Origin: Fasciola hepatica
Lineage: Eukaryota > Platyhelminthes > Trematoda > Plagiorchiida > Fasciolidae
Reading direction: 5' to 3'
Length of the DNA stretch: 64,000 nt
Assembly: GCA_948099385.1 (NCBI GenBank)
Contig: CANUEZ040000193.1
Span: forward strand, 1,748,501-1,812,500
The position numbers and the translations under genes are program-made. This document shows positions 26,316 through 37,110 of this stretch, piece after piece. Position 1 is the stretch's first letter. Each line of letters begins with the position of its first letter. The notes under the pieces were generated by a model that searched no databases, had not been told where the DNA came from, and was given only the letters and a program-made list of their open reading frames with translations.

Positions 26316-26920
26316 CGGTTAATGGATGAATTCTTGGGGAGGGGGAGCGTGGGCGTCAGTCACAAGATTGCTGGATTGCTGTATATACCTAATGTCGGTG
26401 GTATATTGGGAAATGTGGTAGAGGTGCCTAATTCCCATGGGTGAGTAAGGGTTGCTGTTTGAAGCCAATGCATAAGTTGAAAGCTTATGATTGGTGTATA
26501 GAATAAAGCTATAACCTTCCAAAATATGTCGAAAGCGTTTCACTACCAGACAGATTGCAAGCATTTGCTGGCTAATATTGTTGCAAGGAGTCTGAGGCAG
26601 ATGTAGATATTGAGAGAGGAATGATAAGGACTGTCTGATCCCATTTAAATTATGGAGCAGCTCTGAGCCAACGACTATTCGGGAGGCATCTGTCGGCAAT
26701 ACGAGAATAGCGTTGTCATCATTGCTTGAGTGTGCGAGCGTGCGAACTTTGGACAATAATTGCTTAGCCTCTTGGAATGCCGATTGAGCCTCGGAAGTCA
26801 TTGAGAACTGGTGCAGCCCTTTCTTCAGAAGTCCAGTAACTGGCTGCAGGATCTCCGAACAGTTTGGTATGAACCGACGATAGTAGTCGATAGTGCCCAG
26901 GAATCGAGGGAGATTGTTGA
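26316..26920 (-). pseudogene. Gypsy RT connection and RNase H, degenerate
   Basis: One open frame of about 200 codons starts with an RT connection motif (FLGTIDYYRRFIPNC, near 26900) and continues into RNase H. The first catalytic aspartate is kept (LPTDAS). The catalytic glutamate position reads ISQQMLAI instead of the usual acidic form, and the next aspartate is asparagine (LYTNHKLSTYAL). RNase H normally removes RNA from the RNA-DNA hybrid during reverse transcription. These substitutions argue for loss of activity even though the frame is intact. A frame change near 26920 separates it from the upstream RT palm piece. Confidence 0.85.
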
Positions 26921-27250
26921 ACGATTAGGGTTTCGGATAGTCCTGGGTAGCATTCATTTCGTTTTGGAATGGTCGGATACCTTCACTGTCAACGTGATGG
27001 CCAAGGAAATTACCCGATTCAGCACCAAGCAAACATTTAGAGATATTGACTGAGATACCACAACCTTGGAATCTGTGGAATACCTGGCGCAAATGTACAC
27101 CATGTTGGTTTTCGTCCGTTCTAGCAACGAGGAAGTCGCAAATATAAAGGCAAGTAAAATCTAGACCACAGAAAAGTTGATCCATGAATCGCTGGAATGT
27201 TTGAGCTCCGTCATGCTCTCGTAAGGCGAAACTCATTGTGGTAAGCACGT
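26921..27250 (-). pseudogene. Gypsy reverse transcriptase, C-terminal palm fragment
   Basis: About 107 codons cover AQTFQRFMDQLFCGLDF, the catalytic strand and FLGHHVDSEGIRP. The YxDD motif is altered to YICD, so the second catalytic aspartate is displaced. The finger domain and everything N-terminal are absent because the element begins here at 27250. Reverse transcriptase would copy the element RNA into DNA; this fragment cannot. Confidence 0.85.
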
Positions 27251-27269
27251 CAGTTACGGTGACTTACGG

Positions 27270-27590
27270 ACATTGCACTCTCCCCCAGAGTCCCAATCGG
27301 CACTAGAATCCAACCTTAAATCAGACTATTCAGCACCACGCATTTAGTAAGAAGAAATCGGACTGAGATGCACACAGGAAAGGTGTGTCTATCCCATGTG
27401 TTTCCGTATGTTGCTTCACAATAGGAAACATTCACTTTGCCGATTATGTGGCACAACCAGTCTTTCAACATCGAACCAACCAGATGAACAATGCACACTG
27501 AAGAATGTTATCCGGTTACATGGTTTCCTCATGTCTCATCCTATACCAGTAAGATCCACCGTTTCATGCATTAGAATAAGCACATTACTA
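27270..27590 (-). repeat. Arm block strongly conserved with 36370-36670
   Basis: About 300 bp match the right arm inverted, with near-identical runs such as AAAGACTGGTTGTGCCACAT on the minus strand (36491-36510 on plus in the right arm) and GGATTCTAGTGCCGATTG (36642-36659). A minus frame of 60 codons is open here and a plus frame of 66 codons in the partner, both reading KDWLCHIIGK or related peptides. This could be a dispersed repeat or a degraded coding remnant. I do not recognise it. Confidence 0.6.
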
Positions 27591-29989
27591 ATCTAAGCGT
27601 ATTTGACGTTTTGTCCAAGGAAATTTAGAAGTAAAAGGAGATACTTGTTACGGAATTCTACCGTGCACTGGTCGCAGTTTTCAACTGTTGTCAACTTTAC
27701 AACTGAGATTCTTGGTGCTTGTTTCTACCATGTACTTCTATTTAGACGAAAATTCGGGCGTGCCTCATCTCCTGATGAAGCTGCTGCCTATACTCTGTCA
27801 AACATTGTCTTCAGAGTGATTGCAGTGGCTAACACAGGTGAGAAATTTCGAGATAGTGGAGCTGTCTGCAGCAGGATTTATCAGCTCTAGGGAGGTACAA
27901 TGTAGCCGCTTTCTACCAAGCACACTTTTGGCGAACTTGGACAACGATTCACTGAAACTACCCACAACCGCATTCATTCGGCTTTTCCACCCTGAGCCGA
28001 CGACTTCACGTATTCATACTGACATTGAACCAATCAAGCTCCATCATACGGAAACTGCAATAGCTGTTCGGATGAATGCCTACTGGAGGCACTGACTATG
28101 CCCTCAAGAAAACGGATATATCAGTTTCACTCAGATGGAGAGATTCTTTGAAAATAATATTTCAAAGTGTATAGGCAACCGAAATCTGAATTGAAATCCG
28201 ACTGTGACAGAGTGATTTTGTAGTTTTCCATTTGATTTACCAGCTTTATCCACAAATCAATATTTCCTTATTCGGTTTTACATTACACAATAAATCGTTT
28301 GATAGGTGTTGCACTACAACAAATTTTGAGCTGAATAACTCCGTTTTCTGTGTCCAAGGTGGACCAGACCACAATGTTTCACTGCCTCATCTGAACTATG
28401 ACGCAAACTATTTTTTTCGGTGCACATTTTCTTTATGTGTTACACCTTTTCCATTTCGAGGAATTCTTATTCCATATATCCTAACATATAGTATGATCCC
28501 GTGGGGCGATATGCGTTTGGCTTTTTCCTCTCTTATCACGTGTTGTTTCCGGCTTTTATTTATTTGATTCCAGATTGAGTGCCTTGATTTTCACTGGGAC
28601 CTGCAACTAGGGAAAATGAAGTTTACCTAACTCAGTCTAAACCTTGTTTACTCATTTATATCGCCAATCAGCCGTGAGGTTAGAACCATGTGGATCTCAT
28701 TCGTTAGTATCTCCGGTTGATTTGAGGGCTAGATTTTTCACAATCCTGTTCTGTCTGTCTAAATGTATCTGTGTGTATCTGTGTGGAGAGACCTTTCATT
28801 GGCATTCTCGAAATCCGTTTATTGTGATTGTTTACAGCAAAATGTGATCAGTCAGTCACCTAAGTTCGCACTTATTTACTTCATTTGCACTCGTCATTAT
28901 AATTTCCTGGTTCTGTTTAAAAAGAGATTGGCGTAATAGGCATCTCGCTCCATCTTGTCAATCGAATGTTGCAATGTTTCGTGCTCTGTGTTCTCGTATC
29001 TTTCCGTTTGATTGATATAAACAGTGAAACTAACGAGTTCTGTGATTTATTCTCCAAGATTCTTTCGATTTTGGATTATTCGTGACTGAGTTCAATATAA
29101 CCAGTTTTTGCATTGTGATTTCTAGAAGTCATATATACCCATGTACTTTTCTGCTGGTACAACTATTACACCTTACTATGAGTTATGATTTATTTTCGAG
29201 AGCTTTTCATATATTCGTGCCATCATTTGCAATATTATGGGTGCTAATTCCGTTCACGGAATTAGATTGAGACTCCCCTTCTGTGAGTGACCGAACGACT
29301 AAGATACGCGTGAAGCCCCGGATCGAACATAATGAACACCGAGACTGTCTGGGTATACGGTTCTACTACTAAATACTCGATGATCAAAAATGATGAATAT
29401 TACAAACCTCAATTTGTCAGGTACCTCGGGTATGATAGTCTTTCAATATACCTTCCCAAATAAGGCGCGTCTTCCGATGCACGAATAATGCTTGAAACTG
29501 ATCAATATTCCAGAGGGGAATAAGACAGAACGCAACTGTGCCCAAAGGGTTACCTACAATGGCAAAAGGCACTGTCGATTACGATGCGTCAACAAAGGCA
29601 GCCGCAGCTGTATCAAGGTGCGTTCAAGACAGCACTTGAGTGTGCAATAGTGCCAACGAACCTGGTCACAGGCAGTCAGACGAGATGCGATCAAGATCAA
29701 CATATGAAATACGTGATTGGACAGAGAGAGAAAACAGTGACATACCGCTCAAACGGGAACCAATCAAATCAAAGAAGTGAGGTGCACTCAGATGAACCAC
29801 GCAGTCAAGTATTTGTGAACAGGACACTTTAAATCAGTCAAAACCACGGACCAATCTCCCAACAAATCCAGAGCGTTATGTACACTACTTAGTTTGTTTA
29901 TGGATGCACCACTTCTGGGAGCGTTATCAGTATGTTTGAGTTTCTGTTGTCCAACGCTGAGGAAAGATAAACTAGATATAGAAGTTTAG

Positions 29990-31473
29990 TCTAAAAATTT
30001 ATACGCTCAAACTCGTTCACTAACAGCGACATCACAAGAGGCGATTGAAGATTTCAAATCCTCACTTGTTGACTGTTTTTATCAGTACCATCGAACCCAT
30101 AAGAAATTTAGAAGCGTTGTCAGTAACCGACACAGTAAAGCATTGAGGGTTCTAAGGGGAAATATAAACATTTTAATTGCCAGGCCTGATGAAGGCTCAG
30201 GAGTTGTGCCTGCGAATCGCAAAGACTACATTGATAAAATGGATACCATTTTAAATGACTCGACAAAATTTAAGGAGTTCAAAATAGAGAAGAACAGAAC
30301 CAAGACAGTGGAAGAACAACTAACTGCAGCACTGAGACTATTGAAATATCAGAATTATATTTCGAATGACAATTATGAACAGTTACGACCTACTGGCACT
30401 AGTATTCCCCGTCTATATGGCTTACCGAAGATACATAGATCGGGAGTACCACTAAGACCGATACTTGATATGAGCAACTCTCCCTTACGCTTTACTGCTC
30501 GTTGGCTCGCCGATATACTGAAACCAGTGCGCAGAAGCATTGCTCAATACAGCCTTAATGACACATTTCTGTTCGTAGAAATATTAATAGAACAAAATAC
30601 GATAAGACTTTAAAAAATGGCATCTCTGGACGCAACATCACTATTTACGAGCTTCCCACTTCTAGAAACTATCGAATATTTAATAAATTATATAATGGAA
30701 AACGAAATAAACGTTGGTACTCCGGTAACCAGTCTGAAAGAACTACTACTACGATGTACGCTAAATGTTCAGTTCGGGCTTCAACAAAAAGCTTTACCGA
30801 CAAACTGATGGAGCTGCCATGGGATCGCCTCTGGGGCTCCTACTTGCCGACATTTTCGTTGCCAAGCTGGAGAATAGAGTACTCAAAACACCATAGAAAG
30901 ACTACCAAGTTACTGACCGTATGTGATTGACATTTTCATTATGATTGACAAATATGTTCACCTAGATGAACTAGTGGAAACGTTTAACCAGGCTCACAGT
31001 GCGCTCAGTTCCACATCCGAAATGGAATTAGACGGCAACTTTCATTTTCTGGATGTAAACCTTACGAAAAGGGAAGATGGGAAGCTCGTCCATCGCGTCT
31101 TGCGTAAGCCAGCATGGACACGCCAATACACAAATTTTGGCAGTTTCGTGCCTCTCAAATGCAAACAGAACCTAGTCCGATCCCTAGCGTCTTGCATACG
31201 AAAGATCTGTTCCGAGAAATCAGTGAGTGAGGAATAAGATCACATAAACACATTAAACAACGAGTATCCGGAACGTTTCATTCAAAAGAACACTTCGGAA
31301 GTACCCAAGCGACCATTGATAATCAACGCCAAGAAGAAAGAATTGCACATGCAACTTCCCTTCAAAGATGATGTCAAATGCGAAGTACCAGTTCGGCGCC
31401 TGAGGGATACAATCACCCGTACATTTCCCGCCGCTACTCTACGCGCCCACTTCACAAGCCGGCCAATGATTTC
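29990..31473 (+). pseudogene. Penelope-like element reverse transcriptase, truncated and degenerate
   Basis: PLEs encode an RT followed by a GIY-YIG endonuclease. Visible here in order: an N-terminal segment (SLTATSQEAIEDFKSSLVD at about 30020-30078), RPDEGSGVV, the RT signature RLYGLPKIHRSGVPLRPIL (30410-30466), SLDATSLFTSFPLLETI after an in-frame TAA (30611-30613), then after a frameshift near 30780 [16 protein letters not shown] (30812-30860). After further disruption comes YVIDIF (30919-30936), where the family has YVDD. FLDVNLTKREDGKLVHR and a linker (MQLPFKDD ... FPAATLRAHFTSRPMIS, to about 31473) follow. Homology stops exactly before the expected endonuclease. The upstream boundary is unclear. 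It has no right-arm match, so it is a later insertion or lies near the fold. Confidence 0.9.
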
Positions 31474-31475
31474 TT

Positions 31476-31887
31476 TGGATAGCCTTGTGATTAAGGTGTT
31501 CGATTCACAATCGTTCACCCCGGGGTCGAGTCCCCATGGGGGCTCGGTGGATGTGCACTGCTGATGATTCCCAACAGGGCAGTAGCGATTAGGCTGTCAA
31601 ATCCATCGCTTTGTTCACACAAGCGATTTGTCAAATCACTTCAGCTACCCTGGCCGCGATCGGGAAATGGGAGATAAAATCACGGTGACCTCGACAGCAA
31701 CCTTTCAGTCGTGACAGGATACAGCCAACCCACCCCAGCTGTACTTTCTACACCGAGTTTTCCCAATCAAAAACAACCAACTTCCCACTCCTTCCCGAAC
31801 CACAAAACACCTACAATATTGATTGACCTTTCCTAATTTGATACTGTAAATACTCACTCTTATCTTCCGAAAATATGCATTCCTATC

Positions 31888-31919
<32 letters not shown>

Positions 31920-31925
31920 GTAACT
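31476..31925 (+). mobile_element. SINE-B copy with (TA)n tail
   Basis: A tRNA-like head (ATAGCCTTGTGATTAAGG at 31479-31496 as A-box region; GGGTCGAGTCCCC at 31522-31534 as B-box region) is followed by a body of about 330 bp and a TATATA tail at 31889-31920. This is the standard order of a tRNA-derived SINE ending in a simple repeat. The head and first part of the body match the minus-strand copy at 22230-22402. It begins within 5 bp of the end of the Penelope-like homology. No protein is encoded. Confidence 0.7.
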
Positions 31926-34900
31926 GTACTAGGCAGAGGATGAAGTTACCGAAAACGAGCTTGTTCGCTATCGTGCCTTTTTCTATATTTGTGAACAGTC
32001 AGTCATGCCGCGTGTACGTGGGTGCATTTGTATGTGACGAGCGGCTCAAGATACACCCCGTCTGACGGAAAGGGTCGGGAGCACTAGTGAACTGGGACAG
32101 AGAGCAGAATGTCCGTGAAATGTCCACTAAAAGGTGTGTGTGTGTGTCAACGAGTTTGCGACAAGCCAGACGAGTGAGAACGGCTTTCCGGGACAGGCTG
32201 AAGGTAGAGTGTGCTACGTCAACAGTGCGAATGTCAACGGCATCGAGGTTCGACTAGTGAGGAAAATAAGCATAAACTGGATACAAAGGTCCTGGTTCTG
32301 TGGGGAAAAACAACGTCGTATGACCTTAGATACAGTGCCCGAACGTGAAGTGAACAACGCGGAAGGGGTTGCTGTACACTGAAATAAGTGATCCACAGGC
32401 AACTTGGGCAACTCAGAAGTAATCAGGAGCAGCTCACAATTATTCTGGTGAGACGCTTAAACAGATTTAACAGTGGGTAAGTAATTGAGCAACAGCGTAT
32501 CCACCATATCTGAGTTGATGCTGAACACCAGAGAAAATAGTTACCAACTACATTTGCAGGCTTTCATCTGAACTGTCAGCTGATTTTCGGGTTTTCTTTT
32601 TGAGTCCCATCAGAGATGTACGATATTTTGTAACTTGGTGCAAATTGTAGCATGTGTGTGCTGCCATCACACTGAGAGCAATTAATGCAGATGTTCGCAT
32701 ATCAGGTAAATACACCCTTGTTAATTATAATGACATCCTTCCGTGACATTCTGCAAAGGACGAGTGAACGACTGGACTAACGAAGTCATGACTGTCTCGG
32801 TCATGTATGGGTCTTCTCTGTTGCTGACAGTTTTCCACAACATTATTTCTAGTGTTGTGGTGTTTTCCGCTTAGAAAGCACGAGACCCCTTTGTAGAGGA
32901 TCTCTCCATGTGTATTCATCTACAGCTGCAGTTAAAACCAGAATCAAAAATGATTTTCTTCGTTAAAAGTTTTAGTATCGTAACTTCCTTTACACAACCA
33001 TTGAAATAAGTTGGAAATATGGGAACCGTGAATGAAGTAATTCCACGTTAAATCGTAATACTTAGTAAGAGGTAGGTATTACTTAACCTAGCTAACTTTG
33101 GTTATAATGGTTGATCCCGGACACGCAGTTTATTGAAAAACATTATAAATGAACTTTAAAGCCATACGAATAATAAACATCGCATGCGCTTCTCAGCATT
33201 CAGGTGTAAATATGTATCTAGCCTGGATCAATTACTTTTGTTGAAGTTTCTGTCATATTTCTGCGTAGTTGAAATAAACAAGCGCAAAACAAAAACATTT
33301 AGACAAAACCGTATCGTCTGGTGTTTTATCACCACTTTCTCGGTTGTCTGTTTGTTCAAGAGAAAAAAACAGTCGACATTTTTGGAGTGTGATCTCAAAT
33401 TAGGGTCACTTGACTTGATCCATTAAACGATCAATATGCTTTCGCAATGATAAGAGAAATGCTCTTTCATGGAGGGAAATTTTCACCATGCTAGCAAGTA
33501 AGAGAAAGATAAAATCGTGAAACGTCCATGGAAGATTCCCCTAAAAATTTCGTGAACGAATGTCATCTTTTGCTTTATTTATTTAAAAGAAGACATTACT
33601 GAAGCAAGTGGTGGGGCAAAAAGCCAACATGATCGACGTGGGTAATAATATGTTCTGACTTTGGTGAAAAGGGCGATCAAAAAGCAACTAATATGTCCAG
33701 AAAGAGAGAGAATTTCTGTTCCATCTGATGCATGCCGTTGCGATGAGGGATGAAGTAAATCGAGGCGCTTACCCCGTTCACAAATCAGAAGCCGCCATCA
33801 TATGCCCAATACGGTTGGTCACTTGTTGCGTTGCGAAGGAATTCGAATTCCATCGTGATTTCTTTGACTATCGATATCATCTCCATGTTCCGTAGGAAAG
33901 ATAGGGGTTCACCAAGACACTCTGTACGGTGAAAAATTCCCAGAGGAACTAACTCCAGTGGCCTTCAGGTTGTAAACCTCATTAGGCTGGTTGAATACAA
34001 ATGGAATAAATCGTGATCATCCAAGCTGAGGGGTCATTACCTACGACACAATTATCAACACAGAATTCATCAGGCTGGAAGGACTATTTTTCCAGTTTTA
34101 AAATTTGTGATTTTCTGAAAGGAAAATTCTGTTGCGAGAAGATATATGAGAAGATGAGGGTGACTTAAGCATTCTGGGGTATATGCGTTTACAATAATTC
34201 AAAAAGTTGAAATTCTAAAGACTCATTTACAGCGATTACCTCATAAAAGCCCTGATCTGATTACGTGAGAAAGCATTTTAGGTGTTCGTGAAACACGCTG
34301 ATACAGTTCCTCGTAACTGACATCACATTTTTGAGTCAGGTTGTAACATTTTATGTAGAGGACAAATAGTAATTCCAACAACTAACATTCCATTCAAAAT
34401 TCGACAATACCTGCGTCGAGTTTTTCAATGTTTTGTTCTCTAGGCTTAGGGATCTACAATAAATGTGTTTGTGCGGTCCGAGTGTGATAATCTATATGCT
34501 TAGTTCCAGAATTTACCTATAATGTCTGTGCAACAAGTGATTTTAACTGTACTAATATACTACTGTAAAATATAATCGGACATCTGACGGTCATGGTTTG
34601 CGACATTTCGAATTCAGTTATAACCAGTATTGTTGAACAAAGGACTTTCACTTTCAAAATGCAGTATGAGGTGGGAATTCAAACTCAAGTTTTCATCGAA
34701 GGGCAACAAATTTGTTCGCCCTATCACAAAATTAAAATATCTTCAGTGTAATTGACAGAATTAGTATCATGAGAAAACAATTTTCGATTCACTGTTGGGT
34801 AAAACAGGCCAGAACTACAGTTCCCTTGTGTTCAATCAACCAGAGCTTGCATGGTACTGATATTGGTAACATATGTTTTATTACTGGCTCATAGTCATGG

Positions 34901-35190
34901 TATTTGTAGCATGCCCAACAATCTCCGTATCTACTTCATATTATCCGAGCTTCATTTTCCACTATGGTAAGCATTGCTAGTAGCCAAACGTCAATTTTCG
35001 AAGGAAAAGGTTTGCTAGCTACTTGACTGATTGTAATAGTGCTTCAGGATAAGACCAAAATGCTTTCATGTTAGGTTGAAATTAGGTCCAGTGAGTACTT
35101 AACTATTCAGACAATTTTTTCTCTACAGCTGAAAATTCGTAAAAGCACCATCTACAAGGTTGGTTTTTTTTCTAATTTGTACAAAAGCGC
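31926..35190. other. Central region around the presumed fold
   Basis: No gene or well-defined element is recognised. At 31935-31965, GAAAACGAGCTTGTTCGC repeats the arm end of the hairpin element at 59850-60095. A short TG run lies at 32132-32147. Weak inverted similarity between 28680-28800 and 34800-34870 suggests the fold axis lies within about 29-34 kb, but I could not trace a continuous match through it. Open frames stay below about 85 codons. Confidence 0.4.
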
Positions 35191-36984
35191 TTTTCCGATT
35201 TTCTTCTATTACCTAGTTTGACGCAAGAAATCAACAAAATAACGACCATCTATCCGTCAACAGCGCAGAAGTGGGAAAAACTTTGTTCAACATCCCAACA
35301 CGAATGTCATACATGAGTGCATAAACTTCCGTGTTCAAAACAAACAAACTTGTTGTTATAGTGTGATCATTCCTCATTGAATACCATCAAACGTACCTGT
35401 TTTACTTTTGGGAACAATAAAAATTGTTTCCTTCAAATGGATATCTTGTAGTTGGTGGCTTCAGGTGGGGTGCCTACTGCATGCAATCATTGTATGAGAT
35501 TATTTGTGATGCTTTTAGCGTCCACTCTAAATACGGTAACGTGTTCATACAAACGCTAACCCCGTGAAGATATCTAATAAAATGTACAGTAAAAAGCATG
35601 CTCACGAAATAAAATTTGGGTCTTCAGTACAACCCTGTGATCTAGTTTGATGTTCAGAACGTAAATATCAAATCAAGGGTTTTAGAGTACCAATAATTTA
35701 CACAATATAGGCAAGGATACAATTGGTGCGAAATATGTGCATTGTCTGTGAGTGATTGTGAACGGTTAATTAGTGTAACTTCCACCTGCCAGGTGGAATG
35801 CTGGTGTCTCAACGCCAACAATCACTTTTGGGGAGGGTAGGCCTTAGCTGCACCTGACGGAATGGAATAACATGATGTGTTCCAACTATACTCCAAAGAA
35901 TCACGTTTGTTTCTTATCAGTGAAGATGCCATGAAACCCATCTGCATTACTCATGCTAGAACAAGAATGATGAGTGAAGCTTGTGTTACCGACAAGGAGG
36001 GGAAGATAATTCGCGAGAGGATAATAATGACAGATGTAGTTTGGAATTCATCAGAGAGATTCAAAAGTCCATAGGAAAGAAAGACTAGGGAAAAGAGAGA
36101 ATGAAAGAAATACAAGGCATGCAAAATCATTTTTAAACGTCAAAGAAAAGATAACGGGCATAAACTATTAGACTCCGATAGGGCAGCTCACGAGACAGGA
36201 AGTTGGTGTAGGCTGGCATGCAGTGGAGACAATCATGGAAATTTCCAGTTGCAAAATCAACGATACTTGGTAAGTATGAGCCGTGCGTAGTCGAATCTCA
36301 TGAAATGCATTCATTTCCTTCTATTCATAAGCTTTGTAGGACGAAAATAGCAATTGCACTTAGATTAGTAACATGGTTAATCCAATGCATCAAACAGTTG
36401 ATCTTACTGGTATAGGATGAGACAAGAGGAAACCATGAAACCTGATAATATTCTTCACTGTGCAATGTTCATCTGGGTGGTTCGATATTGAAAGACTGGT
36501 TGTGCCACATAATCGGCAAAGTGAATGCCGTATATTGGGAAGCAGTGCAAGAAACACATGGCACAGACACGTTTTCTATGTGTATCTAAGTCCGATTCCA
36601 CCTGATCAAATGGGTCGTACTGAAATGTTTCATTTTGGGTTGGATTCTAGTGCCGATTGAGACTCTGGGGGGAAAGTACAATGGCCGTGATGATTCGAAA
36701 TATTCCAAAACACTACACAGTATAGCAGTAGTTCGTTTGCTTTGCACAATTAGTTTGACCTCGGGAAAGCATGACGGACCACTTAACACACCATTCAAAT
36801 GATTCCATGTTTGAAATGTTGCATCCGAGTGGTTAAGTTTGATTCAGTTTGTTTGACAGCGTTGTGCCCAATCAGATAATGTTTTAGGAAATTCAATGCC
36901 CATTGGACCAGATATATGCAAGCTTTATAGTTTATCTTTGCGAGTTTGATAATTTACCTTTATATTTTCCATTCCTTTCGAGTT

Positions 36985-37110
36985 TGTGTAGGAAGGTCTC
37001 GGCCAATTGGAGGCTGCCGATTTGGGATAGAGACCATCGTTGGGGGCAGAAGTCGAACTCAGGACAGAAGCGTTGAGTGTCCACCATGATGACCGTTAGA
37101 ATACAATGAT
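36985..37110 (-). repeat. tRNA-like SINE-C head, right-arm copy
   Basis: The reverse complement matches 24305-24440, including GTTCGACTTCTGCC (B-box-like) and CCCAAATCGGCAGCCTCCA. It sits at the position expected from the arm alignment, so it is the duplicated counterpart and not an independent insertion. Confidence 0.5.

Larger units (their letters stand above)
24779..27250 (-). mobile_element. 5'-truncated Ty3/gypsy LTR retrotransposon (CsRn1-like)
   Basis: The element keeps the end of RT, RNase H, integrase, a purine tract and one LTR, in the order normal for Ty3/gypsy, all on the minus strand. The 5' LTR, gag, protease and first part of RT are missing. At 27250 homology to the element stops and arm sequence resumes (27270-27590 matches 36370-36670 inverted). 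In the right arm the matching sequence is continuous between about 36.66 and 36.83 kb, so this is a left-arm-only insertion that postdates the inverted duplication. Clade assignment rests on remembered family resemblance. Confidence 0.85.
2290..28420 (+). repeat. Left arm of a giant imperfect inverted duplication
   Basis: Read left to right, this arm matches the reverse complement of the right arm in strictly reversed order. Matching blocks seen (left / right): 2305-2470/63820-63988; 2765-2990/63305-63545; 4100-4260/62615-62810; 4320-4560/62340-62540; 5075-5130/61740-61790; 5215-5650/61300-61690; 6130-6760/60100-60790; 6777-7390/58905-59490; 7560-7970/58190-58540; 8700-9290/56160-56760; 9960-10260/54930-55250; 10480-10580/54665-54775; 10885-11200/54020-54290; 13150-13230/53200-53270; 13420-13510/53000-53090; 14080-14440/52070-52460; 14600-15030/50740-51020; 15215-15340/50400-50540; 15690-15760/50030-50085; 23600-23800/47940-48110; 23860-24600/36830-37560; 27270-27590/36370-36670; tentatively 28250-28400/35200-35400. 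Identity is roughly 65-90% by eye. Gaps hold arm-specific insertions. No coding constraint is evident in the conserved blocks. Confidence 0.85.

Noticed and set aside
27250..27500. 5' LTR or N-terminal RT of the gypsy
   Set aside because: The sequence from 27270 matches the right arm at 36370-36670, which has no gypsy, so it is pre-existing arm DNA.
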